Below, in pieces: positions 36,436 to 44,465 of a stretch of DNA of 64,000 bases. The DNA comes from Rhizobium sullae (GTDB lineage: Bacteria > Pseudomonadota > Alphaproteobacteria > Rhizobiales > Rhizobiaceae). The notes below the pieces were generated by a model. The model had not been told where the DNA came from and ran no database searches. It was given only the letters and a program-made list of their open reading frames with translations. The position numbers and the translations under genes are program-made. The stretch lies in NCBI RefSeq assembly GCF_900169785.1, contig NZ_FWER01000002.1, forward strand, positions 136,225-200,224, written 5' to 3'. The number at the start of each line of letters is the position of its first letter. Within the stretch, counting starts at the first letter, position 1.

Positions 36436-36702
36436 ATGGAAGCGTTACTTCCGCTCATCACGCAACTGATTGCCGGCGCCGTCGGCGGCAATGCCGCGAG
36501 CGCGGCGCTGAAACAGCAGGCGGTCAGCGTCGTCGCCCGGACGATCGCTGGTGCAATTGGCGGTATCGGCGGCGGCATGCTTCTCAGCATGGTCGGCGGC
36601 GAAGCGGCGTTGACCGGACTAATTGCCGATGGCATCGGCGGCCTGATCGGCGGCGGTATCCTGTCGACCATCGTCGGAATGGTGATGGCGCGGGCGCGGT
36701 AA
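36436..36702 (+). CDS. Small glycine-rich hydrophobic protein
   Basis: 88 aa, almost entirely hydrophobic and Gly/Ala-rich ('AGAIGGIGGGMLLSMVGGEAAL', 'LIADGIGGLIGGGILSTIVGMVMARAR'). The glycine-zipper-like spacing suggests one or two membrane hairpins. Related rhizobial proteins are often annotated as DNA methyltransferases by mistake; no catalytic motif is present. GGAGGG precedes ATG 36436. It ends at a bidirectional terminator facing ilvE. Confidence 0.75.
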   Translation: MEALLPLITQLIAGAVGGNAASAALKQQAVSVVARTIAGAIGGIGGGMLLSMVGGEAALTGLIADGIGGLIGGGILSTIVGMVMARAR

Positions 36703-36706
36703 TATA

Positions 36707-36745
36707 AAAGCCCGGCCCGCGGAAGGCGCGGCCGGGCTTTCCTTG
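36707..36745. terminator. Bidirectional terminator between the Gly-rich protein and ilvE
   Basis: AAAGCCCGGCC (36707-36717) pairs with GGCCGGGCTTT (36730-36740). T-rich or A-rich ends on both sides allow use in either direction. Confidence 0.85.
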
Positions 36746-36751
36746 TCGAGG

Positions 36752-37645
36752 TTATTCGGCCGCGATAGACGCCGCCGAATACACTTCCGTCATGTAGTCG
36801 TTCATCAGCATCTCTGAGATCGTCGCCGGCGCGAACTTATAAGGGCCGATCTCAGAGACCGGCGTCACTTCCGCGGCAGAGCCCGTCAGGAAGCATTCGC
36901 TGAAGCCCGAGAGCTCTTCCGGCTGGATCGCGCGCTCGACGACTGGATAGCCGCGGCGCTTGGCAAGCTCGATCACCGTCTGGCGCGTGATGCCGTTCAG
37001 GAAGCAATCCGGAAGCGGCGTATGAATGACGCCGTCCTTAACGAAGAAGATGTTGGCACCCGTCGCTTCGGCGACCTGGCCGCGGTAATCAAGCATCATC
37101 GCGTCCGCGTAGCCTTTTGCCTCTGCGGCATGCTTGGAAATAGTGCAGATCATGTAGAGACCGGCAGCCTTTGACGAAGCCGGCGCGGTCATCGGGTCGG
37201 GACGCCGGTATTCGGCGATGTCGAGGCGGATGCCCTTGAGCTTTTCGGCAGGATTGAAGTAGCTGCCCCACTGCCAGATGGCGATCGCGACATTGATGCG
37301 ATTCGACTGGGCCGAGATCCCCATCATTTCGCTGCCGCGCCAGGCGATCGGCCGCACATAGGCCTCGGAAAAACCTTGGCGCTTCAAGAGTTCGACCGTT
37401 ACCGCATCGAGTTCCTCGACCGGGTAAGGCACCTTGAAACCAAGAATTTCCGCGGACTTGTGAAGACGCTGATTGTGTTCCGTCAGCTTGAATACCCGGC
37501 CGCCATAGGCACGCTCGCCTTCGAAGACCGCGCTCGCATAATGCAGGCCATGCGTCAGCACGTGGATCTTCGCGTCCTTCCAAGGCAGGAATTCGCCGTT
37601 GAACCAGATTTCCCCATCCAGCTGGTCGAAGGGAACTGAAGCCAT
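36752..37645 (-). CDS. ilvE: Branched-chain amino acid aminotransferase
   Basis: 297 aa fold-type IV PLP enzyme for the last step of leucine, isoleucine and valine synthesis. 'IHVLTHGLHYASAVFEGERAY' is the family N-terminal motif, the PLP lysine is in 'PASSKAAGLYMI', and 'ATGANIFFVKDGVIHTPLPDCFLNGITRQTVIELA' is the signature. It starts at ATG 37645 behind GGAGGATACGAG. It is divergent from the MarR-type operon. Confidence 0.95.
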   Translation of the reverse strand: MASVPFDQLDGEIWFNGEFLPWKDAKIHVLTHGLHYASAVFEGERAYGGRVFKLTEHNQRLHKSAEILGFKVPYPVEELDAVTVELLKRQGFSEAYVRPIAWRGSEMMGISAQSNRINVAIAIWQWGSYFNPAEKLKGIRLDIAEYRRPDPMTAPASSKAAGLYMICTISKHAAEAKGYADAMMLDYRGQVAEATGANIFFVKDGVIHTPLPDCFLNGITRQTVIELAKRRGYPVVERAIQPEELSGFSECFLTGSAAEVTPVSEIGPYKFAPATISEMLMNDYMTEVYSAASIAAE

Positions 37646-37815
37646 TCTCGTATCCTCCGGCGCTCGCGCGCCATACCTGTTGATTGTTGCCCATATTACG
37701 TTTTATCCACTGCGCAGTGGGGAAAAAAAGCGTTGTATGGGGAGGGAAGACGGGCCGGTTTCGAACAAACGCCCGCCTCCGCAAAGTCCGGGGAAGCTAA
37801 CAGCGGCGCAAAATT

Positions 37816-37858
37816 ATGTCAACAAAGCTGACATATCTTTGCTATAGTTTCGCAGGGC
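37816..37858 (+). promoter_or_regulatory. MarR-type operator overlapping the promoter of its own operon
   Basis: ATGTCA (37816-37821) and TGACAT (37829-37834) form a perfect inverted repeat with a 7-bp centre. The right arm doubles as a -35-like element, with TATAGT (37853-37858) as -10. Such a site suits autorepression by the MarR protein encoded 25 bp further on. Confidence 0.6.
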
Positions 37859-37882
37859 GCGCAGAACGAGAAAGGAAATGAC

Positions 37883-38383
37883 GTGGCGGCACGACAGACC
37901 AGCTCGAAAGCAGCCAAATCCGAACCGTTGGCCGCGCCGATGGAAAACACCGGCATCATCGATTTCGAGATCATCGAGCTCTTCTTTTTTGCCTATCGCG
38001 ATTTCGTCTCCGATCCGGACGCGATCCTGGAAAAGAGCGGCTTCGGCCGGGCCCATCACCGGGTGGTGCATTTCGTTAACCGTGAACCGGGCATGACCGT
38101 TGCCGATCTTCTGGATACGTTGAAGATTACCAAACAGAGCCTCGCTCGGGTGCTCAAACAACTGATCGATTCGGGGTATATTCGTCAGGTGGCGGGGCCT
38201 GAAGACCGGCGCCAGCGTAAGCTATATCCGACAAAGACCGGGCGCGAACTGGCCCTCGCTCTGGCGGAGCCGCAATCGCGCCGCATTGAGAGAGCATTCG
38301 ACGGTGCCGCTCCGGAGGTGCGCGAAAGCGTAAAGGCATTTCTAAGGGGTATGAGGGACAGACAAACAACGAAAGCGGGTTGA
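37883..38383 (+). CDS. MarR family regulator (PetP-like)
   Basis: 166 aa winged helix protein: 'HHRVVHFVNREPGMTVADLLDTLKITKQSLARVLKQLIDSGYIRQVAGPEDRRQRKLYPTKTGREL' contains the helix-turn-helix and the wing with the conserved D-R-R. GTG 37883 lies 8 nt after AAAGGA. Its stop abuts the ATG of the response regulator, followed by the kinase. This MarR plus OmpR-type pair resembles Rhodobacter PetP-PetR, needed there for cytochrome bc1 expression. Confidence 0.85.
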   Translation: MAARQTSSKAAKSEPLAAPMENTGIIDFEIIELFFFAYRDFVSDPDAILEKSGFGRAHHRVVHFVNREPGMTVADLLDTLKITKQSLARVLKQLIDSGYIRQVAGPEDRRQRKLYPTKTGRELALALAEPQSRRIERAFDGAAPEVRESVKAFLRGMRDRQTTKAG

Positions 38384-39082
38384 ATGGCGGGAAAAACAAT
38401 CATTTCGGATGACGCGGCACATCTATTGGTGGTCGATGACGACACCCGAATCCGCGCTCTTTTGAACCGTTATCTGACGGAGAACGGCTTCCGGGTGACC
38501 GTGGCCGCGGATGGCGCCGAGGCGCAACGCAAGCTTGCCGGGCTCGACTTCGATCTCATCATCATGGACGTGATGATGCCGGGCGAATCCGGCATCGACG
38601 TAACGCGCGGCCTGCGCGCCATCAAAAACGTGCCGATCATCATGCTGACAGCGCTCGCGGAGTCCGACAATCGCATCGCGGGACTTGAAGCCGGCGCCGA
38701 CGATTATCTCTCGAAGCCTTTCGATCCGCGTGAACTGGTGCTGCGCGTCAACAATATCCTGCGCCGCAACGCCTCCGACGCGCCGAAAATCGAGCAGATT
38801 ATGTTCGGCCCGTACACTTTCTCGCTCACTCGCAAGGAACTGAAGAAGGCGACGGAAGTGATCCGCCTCACGGACCGCGAGCAGGAGATCATGCTGCTTT
38901 TTGCCAGGCGTGCCGGCGATACTATTCCGCGCCACGAGCTCATCGGCAATGACGTCGACGTCGGCGAGCGCACGATCGACGTGCAGATCAATCGGCTGCG
39001 CCGCAAGATCGAGGACGATCCCGCAAATCCTGTCTGGCTGCAGACGGTTCGTGGTATAGGATACAGGCTGAGCATCGATTGA
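38384..39082 (+). CDS. OmpR-type response regulator (PetR-like)
   Basis: 232 aa. The receiver domain has the acidic pocket (LLVVDDD), phosphoacceptor Asp62 (LIIMDVMMPGESG), Thr (IIMLTALAE) and Lys (DYLSKPFDP). The C-terminal winged helix is clear ('LTDREQEIMLLFARRAGDTIPRHELIG', 'RTIDVQINRLRRKIEDDPANPVWLQTVRGIGYRL'). The start directly follows the MarR stop. Identification as a PetR relative rests on the partner order and is moderate. Confidence 0.93.
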   Translation: MAGKTIISDDAAHLLVVDDDTRIRALLNRYLTENGFRVTVAADGAEAQRKLAGLDFDLIIMDVMMPGESGIDVTRGLRAIKNVPIIMLTALAESDNRIAGLEAGADDYLSKPFDPRELVLRVNNILRRNASDAPKIEQIMFGPYTFSLTRKELKKATEVIRLTDREQEIMLLFARRAGDTIPRHELIGNDVDVGERTIDVQINRLRRKIEDDPANPVWLQTVRGIGYRLSID

Positions 39083-39110
39083 TGGCCTCAACGTCAGGAT
39101 CGCGACTGTG

Positions 39111-40487
39111 ATGGTGACTTTCGACTCCCTACGCCGCGAAGAGCGCTCGCCAGCCTCCGGATGGAAAGGGTTCGGCCGCTGGCTGCGCCGCCGTCTGCCG
39201 ACCGGCCTCTACGTCCGTTCGCTGCTGATCATCATCATTCCCATGGTGCTGCTGCAGTCCGTCGTTGCCGCGGTCTTCATGGAGCGCCATTGGCAAATGG
39301 TGACGCAGCGCCTGTCGATGGCGGTCACCCGCGATATCGCGGCGATCATTCAAATCATCGAAACCTATCCGCAGGATGCGGATTTCAGCGAAGCCACGCG
39401 CATCGCCCGCGAGCAGTTGAACCTGCAGATTTCGATCGAGCCCGACGGAGAACTGCCGCCACCGCGCGAAAAGCCGTTCTTCTCCATCCTCGATGGCATC
39501 CTGAGCGATGAGATCAGCGACCAGATCAAGCGGCCCTACTGGATCGACACCGTGGGAGATTCGAGCCTCGTTGAAATCCGGATAAAGCTGGACGCCAAGA
39601 TTCTGCGCGTTTTGACCAAGCGCAACCAGACCTATGCGTCGAACACGCATATCTTCATCGTCTGGATGGTCGGCGCCTCTCTCGTGCTGATCGGCGTATC
39701 GATCCTCTTCCTGCGCGGCCAGATTCGGCCGATCCTGACGCTCGCGCAAGCCGCCGAGAGCTTTGGCAAGGGACATAAACACGATGACTTCTATCCGCGC
39801 GGCGCCGACGAGGTCAGACGCGCAGGACTTGCCTTCATCCTGATGCGCGAACGCATCGAACGGCAGATCGAACAGCGAACCGCGATGCTGACCGGCGTCA
39901 GTCACGACCTGCGCACGGTGCTGACCCGCTTCAAGCTGCAGTTAGCCCTTGCCGGCAACAGTCCCGAACTCCAGGGCCTGAATGACGACGTCAACGACAT
40001 GCAATCGATGCTTGAGGCCTATATGGCCTTTGCGCGCAGCGAGATCGAAGAGGATGTCGGAGAACTGAAGCTCAGCGAACTGCTCGGAAAGATCGAAACG
40101 GACTTCGCCCTACACGAAAAGACGCTCAGCTATTCGATCGAAGGCGAAGATGAAATCCTGGTTCGGCCGAACGCATTCACGCGCCTGGTGGCTAACCTCG
40201 CCTCCAATGCCCGCCGCTATGCGAATACGCTGAACATTGAAGCAAAGCACAGTGCGAAATGGCTGACGCTGAACTTCGATGATGATGGCCCCGGCATTCC
40301 CGAGAAAAATCGCGAGGACGTCTTCAAGCCCTTCTTCCGTCTCGATGAAGCGCGCAATCTGGACGCTTCCGGCACCGGCCTCGGCCTTGCCATCGCCCGC
40401 GATATCGCCCGCAGCCACGGTGGCAACGTCACGCTCGGCGACAGTCCTCTCGGCGGCCTCCGCGCCACCATCCGCATCCCGGCGTGA
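39111..40487 (+). CDS. EnvZ-like sensor histidine kinase
   Basis: 458 aa. Two membrane helices (about residues 36-57 and 180-202) enclose a periplasmic domain of roughly 120 residues; a HAMP linker leads to the H-box with His265 (TGVSHDLRTVLTRFKLQL). The N-box (LVANLASNARRYA), G1 (DDDGPGIPEKNREDVFKPF) and G2 (GTGLGLAIARDIA) are intact. It should phosphorylate the preceding response regulator. The signal is unknown. Confidence 0.93.
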   Translation: MVTFDSLRREERSPASGWKGFGRWLRRRLPTGLYVRSLLIIIIPMVLLQSVVAAVFMERHWQMVTQRLSMAVTRDIAAIIQIIETYPQDADFSEATRIAREQLNLQISIEPDGELPPPREKPFFSILDGILSDEISDQIKRPYWIDTVGDSSLVEIRIKLDAKILRVLTKRNQTYASNTHIFIVWMVGASLVLIGVSILFLRGQIRPILTLAQAAESFGKGHKHDDFYPRGADEVRRAGLAFILMRERIERQIEQRTAMLTGVSHDLRTVLTRFKLQLALAGNSPELQGLNDDVNDMQSMLEAYMAFARSEIEEDVGELKLSELLGKIETDFALHEKTLSYSIEGEDEILVRPNAFTRLVANLASNARRYANTLNIEAKHSAKWLTLNFDDDGPGIPEKNREDVFKPFFRLDEARNLDASGTGLGLAIARDIARSHGGNVTLGDSPLGGLRATIRIPA

Positions 40488-40494
40488 GGTCCAG

Positions 40495-41076
40495 ATGGCG
40501 ATCGACCCGAAAGAGATGATCTGGCTCAATTCTCCGCCCCTGGCGGAGGTTCGTGAGGGTGCATTGCACGTCCGATCAGGCAAAAAGACAGACTTCTGGC
40601 AAGGCACCTATTACGGCTTCCATCGCGACGACGGTCATTTTCTGCATCACCAGCGCAAGGGCGACTTCACGGCAGAAGTGACATTCTCAGGCCGCTATCA
40701 GGAGCTTTACGACCAGGCCGGCCTGATGGTCCGTGCGGATTCAGCACGCTGGATGAAATGCGGGGTCGAATACACCGATGGCGCAAAGCACTTCAGCACC
40801 GTCGTCACCAATGGCAATTCCGACTGGTCGGCCTTTCGCATCGAGCATGAATTCGAACGGCTCTCCCTTCGCGTGACCCGCAACAAGGACGCGCTCTTTA
40901 TTCAGTACCGGACCGACCGGATCAGCGAATGGCGCATGGCGCGCCTCGCCTGGTTCAATCCGTCGATTGAAGAGGTGATGGTCGGCCCGGCATTCTGCTC
41001 GCCGCAGCGCGCAGGCTTCGAGGCCGTCTTTCACGATTTTACGCTGACCGATCCGGTCTCGCGCGACATTCACTGA
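40495..41076 (+). CDS. DUF1349 (concanavalin-like beta-sandwich) protein
   Basis: 193 aa. 'LHVRSGKKTDFWQGTYYGFHRDDGHFLHHQRKGDFTAEVTFSGRYQELYDQAGLMVRADSARWMKCGVEYTDGAKHFSTVVTNGNSDWS' is the typical DUF1349 pattern, similar to yeast YML086-type regulator/galactoside-fold proteins, probably carbohydrate-binding. No signal peptide. ATG 40495 is 7 bp after the kinase stop, so it may belong to the same transcript. It ends exactly where convergent csaA ends. Confidence 0.85.
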   Translation: MAIDPKEMIWLNSPPLAEVREGALHVRSGKKTDFWQGTYYGFHRDDGHFLHHQRKGDFTAEVTFSGRYQELYDQAGLMVRADSARWMKCGVEYTDGAKHFSTVVTNGNSDWSAFRIEHEFERLSLRVTRNKDALFIQYRTDRISEWRMARLAWFNPSIEEVMVGPAFCSPQRAGFEAVFHDFTLTDPVSRDIH

Positions 41077-41418
41077 TCACATCAGCTTCTTGCCATTCGG
41101 CACCGCTTTGTCTGTCGCGGCGAGAACGATCGCGCCCGCTTCGTCCTCGAAGCCGAGGGTCAGGACCTCCGAGCGGAACGGCCCGATCTGGCGTGGCGGG
41201 AAATTCACCACTCCTAGAACCTGGCGGCCGACGAGGTTTTCCAGCGTGTAGTGCACGGTGATCTGCGCCGAGGATTTCTTGACGCCGATCTCCGGGCCGA
41301 AATCGATCAGCAGCTTGACCGCCGGCTTTCGGGCTTCCGGAAAGGGTTCGGCCTCAATGATCGTGCCGACACGAATGTCCACACGTTCGAAATCGGCATA
41401 GGTGATCTCCTCAGCCAT
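41077..41418 (-). CDS. csaA: CsaA-type tRNA-binding domain protein
   Basis: 113 aa OB-fold protein: 'YADFERVDIRVGTIIEAEPFPEARKPAVKLLIDFGPEIGVKKSSAQIT' and 'LVGRQVLGVVNFPPRQIGPFRSEVLTLGF' match the CsaA family, reported to bind tRNA and to act as a chaperone linked to protein export. It follows proC by 11 bp on the same strand and forms the end of a ybjN-proC-csaA operon. Confidence 0.9.
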   Translation of the reverse strand: MAEEITYADFERVDIRVGTIIEAEPFPEARKPAVKLLIDFGPEIGVKKSSAQITVHYTLENLVGRQVLGVVNFPPRQIGPFRSEVLTLGFEDEAGAIVLAATDKAVPNGKKLM

Positions 41419-41429
41419 CGCGATGCCCT

Positions 41430-42248
41430 TCAGCCGGCCAGTTCTTCAGCACGCTTGCGGGCAGCTGCAAGAGCCTTGTCGAACAGCGGCTGCATGCCCT
41501 CTTCCGCCATCAGCACGGAAAGGGCCGCGGCCGTCGTGCCACCAGGCGACGTGACGTTCTGGCGAAGCTTCGAGGCGTCGTCGGGGGACTGGTGTAGGAG
41601 TTCACCAGCCCCCGCGACAGTCTCCCGCGCAAGACGCATGGCGAGGTCCGCCGGCAGGCCAAGTTTACGGCCTGCTTCTGCCATACACTCGACGAGATAG
41701 AACACATAAGCCGGGCCGCTACCGGACAATGCCGTCACGGCATCGATATCGGACTCGGCCGAGACCCACTCGACAGGACCAGAGACGCGAAGAAGGGAAT
41801 GAACGCGATCACGCTGCCGGGCGCTGACGCGCGCATTGGCGAAGGCGCCGGTGACGCCGCGGCCGATCATGGCGGGCGTGTTCGGCATGGCGCGAACCAT
41901 AGCGGCCTCGCCGAGATGCTTTTCGAGGAAAGCCAGCGTCTTGCCAGCAGCCACTGAAACGACCACCGTCTTGGATCCGACGGCGCTCTTCACCGGCGGC
42001 AGGACTGTTTCCATCACCTGCGGTTTCACCGCGAGGAAGATGGCATCCGCCTTCAGACCGGCGGGAACGGTTGAGGCATGCGTCGCGCCCGCATCGCCGA
42101 TGACCTTCATCATCGTGGGTGACGGACCCGGATCGATCACGACAACGGAGGATCCCGGAACACCGCTCTTCAGCCAGCCGGAGAGCATCGCGCCGCCCAT
42201 ATTGCCGGCGCCGACGAGAACGACTGTATCGGAAGACGATGGTGACAT
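41430..42248 (-). CDS. proC: Pyrroline-5-carboxylate reductase
   Basis: 272 aa, last step of proline synthesis. The NADPH site (VVLVGAGNMGGAMLSGWLKSG), 'DAIFLAVKPQVMETVLP', 'MVRAMPNTPAMIGRGVTGAFAN' and 'ALSGSGPAYVFYLVECMAEAG' plus 'VTSPGGTTAAAL' cover the whole signature. ATG 42248 lies one base after the ybjN stop; a longer open frame to 42302 overlaps ybjN and is rejected. Confidence 0.95.
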   Translation of the reverse strand: MSPSSSDTVVLVGAGNMGGAMLSGWLKSGVPGSSVVVIDPGPSPTMMKVIGDAGATHASTVPAGLKADAIFLAVKPQVMETVLPPVKSAVGSKTVVVSVAAGKTLAFLEKHLGEAAMVRAMPNTPAMIGRGVTGAFANARVSARQRDRVHSLLRVSGPVEWVSAESDIDAVTALSGSGPAYVFYLVECMAEAGRKLGLPADLAMRLARETVAGAGELLHQSPDDASKLRQNVTSPGGTTAAALSVLMAEEGMQPLFDKALAAARKRAEELAG

Positions 42249-42249
42249 T

Positions 42250-42750
42250 TTACGCTTCGCCGACCGTTTCGAAGAGAACTGCTTCCATAGCCTTGGCGGC
42301 ATCCAGGCCGGACCAGATGACGAACTGGAACGCCTGATAGTAAGCTTCGCAGGTATCGAGGGCGCTGGAAAGCAAAACTTCCACCTGACGGTTCGTCGGC
42401 TCGGCCCCGCCCGCCAGCAGCAGCGACTGCCGGAAGATGATCACATCTTCCTGCCGCCACAAATCGAAATGGCCCATCAGAACCTGGCCATTGATCGCAG
42501 CCAAGAGCTTGGTGACCTCGTTGACGCGGGCCTCCGGAACCTTGATGTCGAAAGCGCAGCCGAGATGCAGCGCCTCGAATTCCTCCATCCAGGAGAAGGA
42601 AACGTGGTAATCGGCCCACTTCCCCTCGACCGTCATTGCGATCTCGTCCTCGCCCGACCGCTCAAACGCCCAGTCGTTGTTGGCGGCGACGTACTCGATC
42701 ATATCGACCGGGTTCGACTGACGCTCGAATTCCAATTCCATAAGGCTCAT
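42250..42750 (-). CDS. YbjN domain protein
   Basis: 166 aa: 'NPVDMIEYVAANNDWAFERSGEDEIAMTVEGKWADYHVSFSWMEEFEALHLGCAFDIKVPEARVNEVTKLLAAINGQVLMGHFDLWRQEDVIIFRQSLLL' matches the YbjN family, related to type III secretion chaperone folds and of unclear function in stress and motility control. AAGAAGG precedes ATG 42750. It heads the operon with proC and csaA. Confidence 0.88.
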   Translation of the reverse strand: MSLMELEFERQSNPVDMIEYVAANNDWAFERSGEDEIAMTVEGKWADYHVSFSWMEEFEALHLGCAFDIKVPEARVNEVTKLLAAINGQVLMGHFDLWRQEDVIIFRQSLLLAGGAEPTNRQVEVLLSSALDTCEAYYQAFQFVIWSGLDAAKAMEAVLFETVGEA

Positions 42751-43142
42751 GCAGCACCTTCTTGACCGGAATGAATGCGACTGAACTTGGGTTTACGAAC
42801 ACAAGAAAAGACACACGCAAATACCGGAACCACCACTCGGATGTTCGTTGAACCGCTGCCAGACCTAACGCAGTGAACCTGCCCGGAGCTTACCAATGTC
42901 CGCTTCGAATCATCATTTAAAATCAGTGTATAACGCCCCCGGTGACAAGCCAGCCCCTCTCCGGTCATTTCCGGAAAGGTACTGTGGACAGCCGTTCGGA
43001 ATTTGATTTCAGAAGGAGGTTGTAAACGACTCTGCGTATTGGCTTTTTTGGCAGTGTCCACAGGTGGAAAACGGCACCTGTTTTTTTTCGAAGAGGCGAC
43101 GTGCCGCTTATGCGCCACACCGCACTTGTGCCAGAATGAGAC
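42751..43142. other. Intergenic region upstream of ybjN
   Basis: 392 bp between two minus-strand genes. A 123-codon open frame on the minus strand has no coding character. On the minus strand an ACAGGTG/CACCTGT pair near 43055-43080 and an A8 run are the only structures I noticed. The region should contain the ybjN-proC-csaA promoter. Confidence 0.35.
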
Positions 43143-43403
43143 TTATTTCGTTCTTGCGGCAAGCTTTGCTTCAAGCGCGGCGACGCGGGCAAGCAACGCT
43201 TCGTTTTCGTCGCGAGCCTTGATCGCCATTTCGCGGACGGCCTCGAATTCCTCGCGCTTGACCACATCCATGGTGTTTAGCCAGCGCTCGGCCTGAGCGT
43301 TGAAGGCGGTCTCGATTTCCTTGCGTACACCCTGGGCGGCGCCCGCTGCATCCGTCATCAGCTTGGCGAATTCGTCCATGATGCGGTTTGTTCCACTCGT
43401 CAT
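43143..43403 (-). CDS. ubiK: Ubiquinone biosynthesis accessory factor UbiK (BMFP)
   Basis: 86 aa, almost entirely helical: 'NRIMDEFAKLMTDAAGAAQGVRKEIETAFNAQAERWLNTMDVVKREEFEAVREMAIKARDENEALLARVAALEAKLAARTK', with a C-terminal coiled coil. It is the BMFP family, including Brucella membrane fusogenic protein and E. coli UbiK, which assists coenzyme Q assembly. ATG 43403 is the family start. It is divergent from lgt. Confidence 0.9.
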   Translation of the reverse strand: MTSGTNRIMDEFAKLMTDAAGAAQGVRKEIETAFNAQAERWLNTMDVVKREEFEAVREMAIKARDENEALLARVAALEAKLAARTK

Positions 43404-43595
43404 GGCGGTTTTTCTCCTTCCCACCACATGATTTTGATAGGCCTGAAGCCTTAGAAAGGAGGTAGGGCTTTGCCGTTAAGGATGCAAGCGCTTTGCTCTG
43501 GATAAGCACGCACCGGGCATGCTCCGCCTCACAATCGACTTGACCGCTTCGTATCGCAACGCCATGTTCCGCGCACATCAACGGGTGGAAAAGCC

Positions 43596-44444
43596 TTGCC
43601 GACTGCAGCCAATCTTCTTTCGATCATGCCCTTTCCGGATATCGATCCGATCGCCTTTTCGATCGGCCCGCTGGCTATTCACTGGTACGGCCTCGCCTAT
43701 GTCGCGGGCATCATGCTCGGATGGCTTTATGCCCGGCAGATCGCCGGCAACGATGAGCTCTGGCCGGGCAATGCCTCGCCGATCACCAAGGTGCAGATCG
43801 ACGACTTCATCGTCTGGGCAGCCCTCGGCATCGTTCTCGGCGGCCGCATCGGCTATATCCTTTTCTACGATCTGCCGTCCGTGGTCGAGAACCCGCTCCG
43901 CGCCATCGAGATCTGGAACGGCGGCATGTCCTTCCACGGTGGAATCACCGGCACGACGATCGCCATGATCGTCTTTGCGCGCCGCAACGGCATTCCGGTC
44001 TGGAGCCTTTTCGACATCGTTGCCGCCGTGGTGCCGATCGGCCTGTTCTGCGGCCGCATCGCAAACTTCGTCAACGGCGAGCTTTGGGGACGGCTGACGG
44101 ATGTGCCGTGGGCAGTCGTTTTCCCGACCGGAGGGCCGTTTGCACGCCATCCAAGCCAACTCTACGAAGCGGGCCTCGAAGGCATCGTGCTGCTGCTTTC
44201 GCTTGCCCTTCTCGTCTATGGATTCCGGGCGCTGAAAGCACCTGGACTCGTTACCGGGGTCTTCGTTTGCGGCTATGGGCTGTCGCGCATCTTGGTCGAG
44301 TTCTTCCGTGAGCCGGATGCGCAGCTCGGCTACCTACTCGGCACGAATTGGCTGACCATGGGCATGGTCCTTTCTTTCCCGATGGTGCTGCTCGGAATCT
44401 GGGCGATGGCGCGGGCCCTCAGCCAGGCCGCTTTGCAGCATTGA
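43596..44444 (+). CDS. lgt: Prolipoprotein diacylglyceryl transferase
   Basis: 282 aa, seven membrane segments. It transfers diacylglycerol from phosphatidylglycerol to lipobox cysteines. '[17 protein letters not shown]', the essential-His motif '[13 protein letters not shown]', and the signature '[14 protein letters not shown]' with '[12 protein letters not shown]' are intact. TTG 43596 gives the usual N-terminus; ATG 43626 is a shorter alternative. It starts a plus-strand cluster with a methyltransferase and a laccase-domain gene. Confidence 0.94.
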   Translation: MPTAANLLSIMPFPDIDPIAFSIGPLAIHWYGLAYVAGIMLGWLYARQIAGNDELWPGNASPITKVQIDDFIVWAALGIVLGGRIGYILFYDLPSVVENPLRAIEIWNGGMSFHGGITGTTIAMIVFARRNGIPVWSLFDIVAAVVPIGLFCGRIANFVNGELWGRLTDVPWAVVFPTGGPFARHPSQLYEAGLEGIVLLLSLALLVYGFRALKAPGLVTGVFVCGYGLSRILVEFFREPDAQLGYLLGTNWLTMGMVLSFPMVLLGIWAMARALSQAALQH

Positions 44445-44465
44445 GCCTGTCAGGACGGTACGATC

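Noticed and set aside
42747-43118. 123-codon minus-strand open frame before ybjN
   Set aside because: No ribosome site, mixed composition and no recognisable domain; overlaps the ybjN start.
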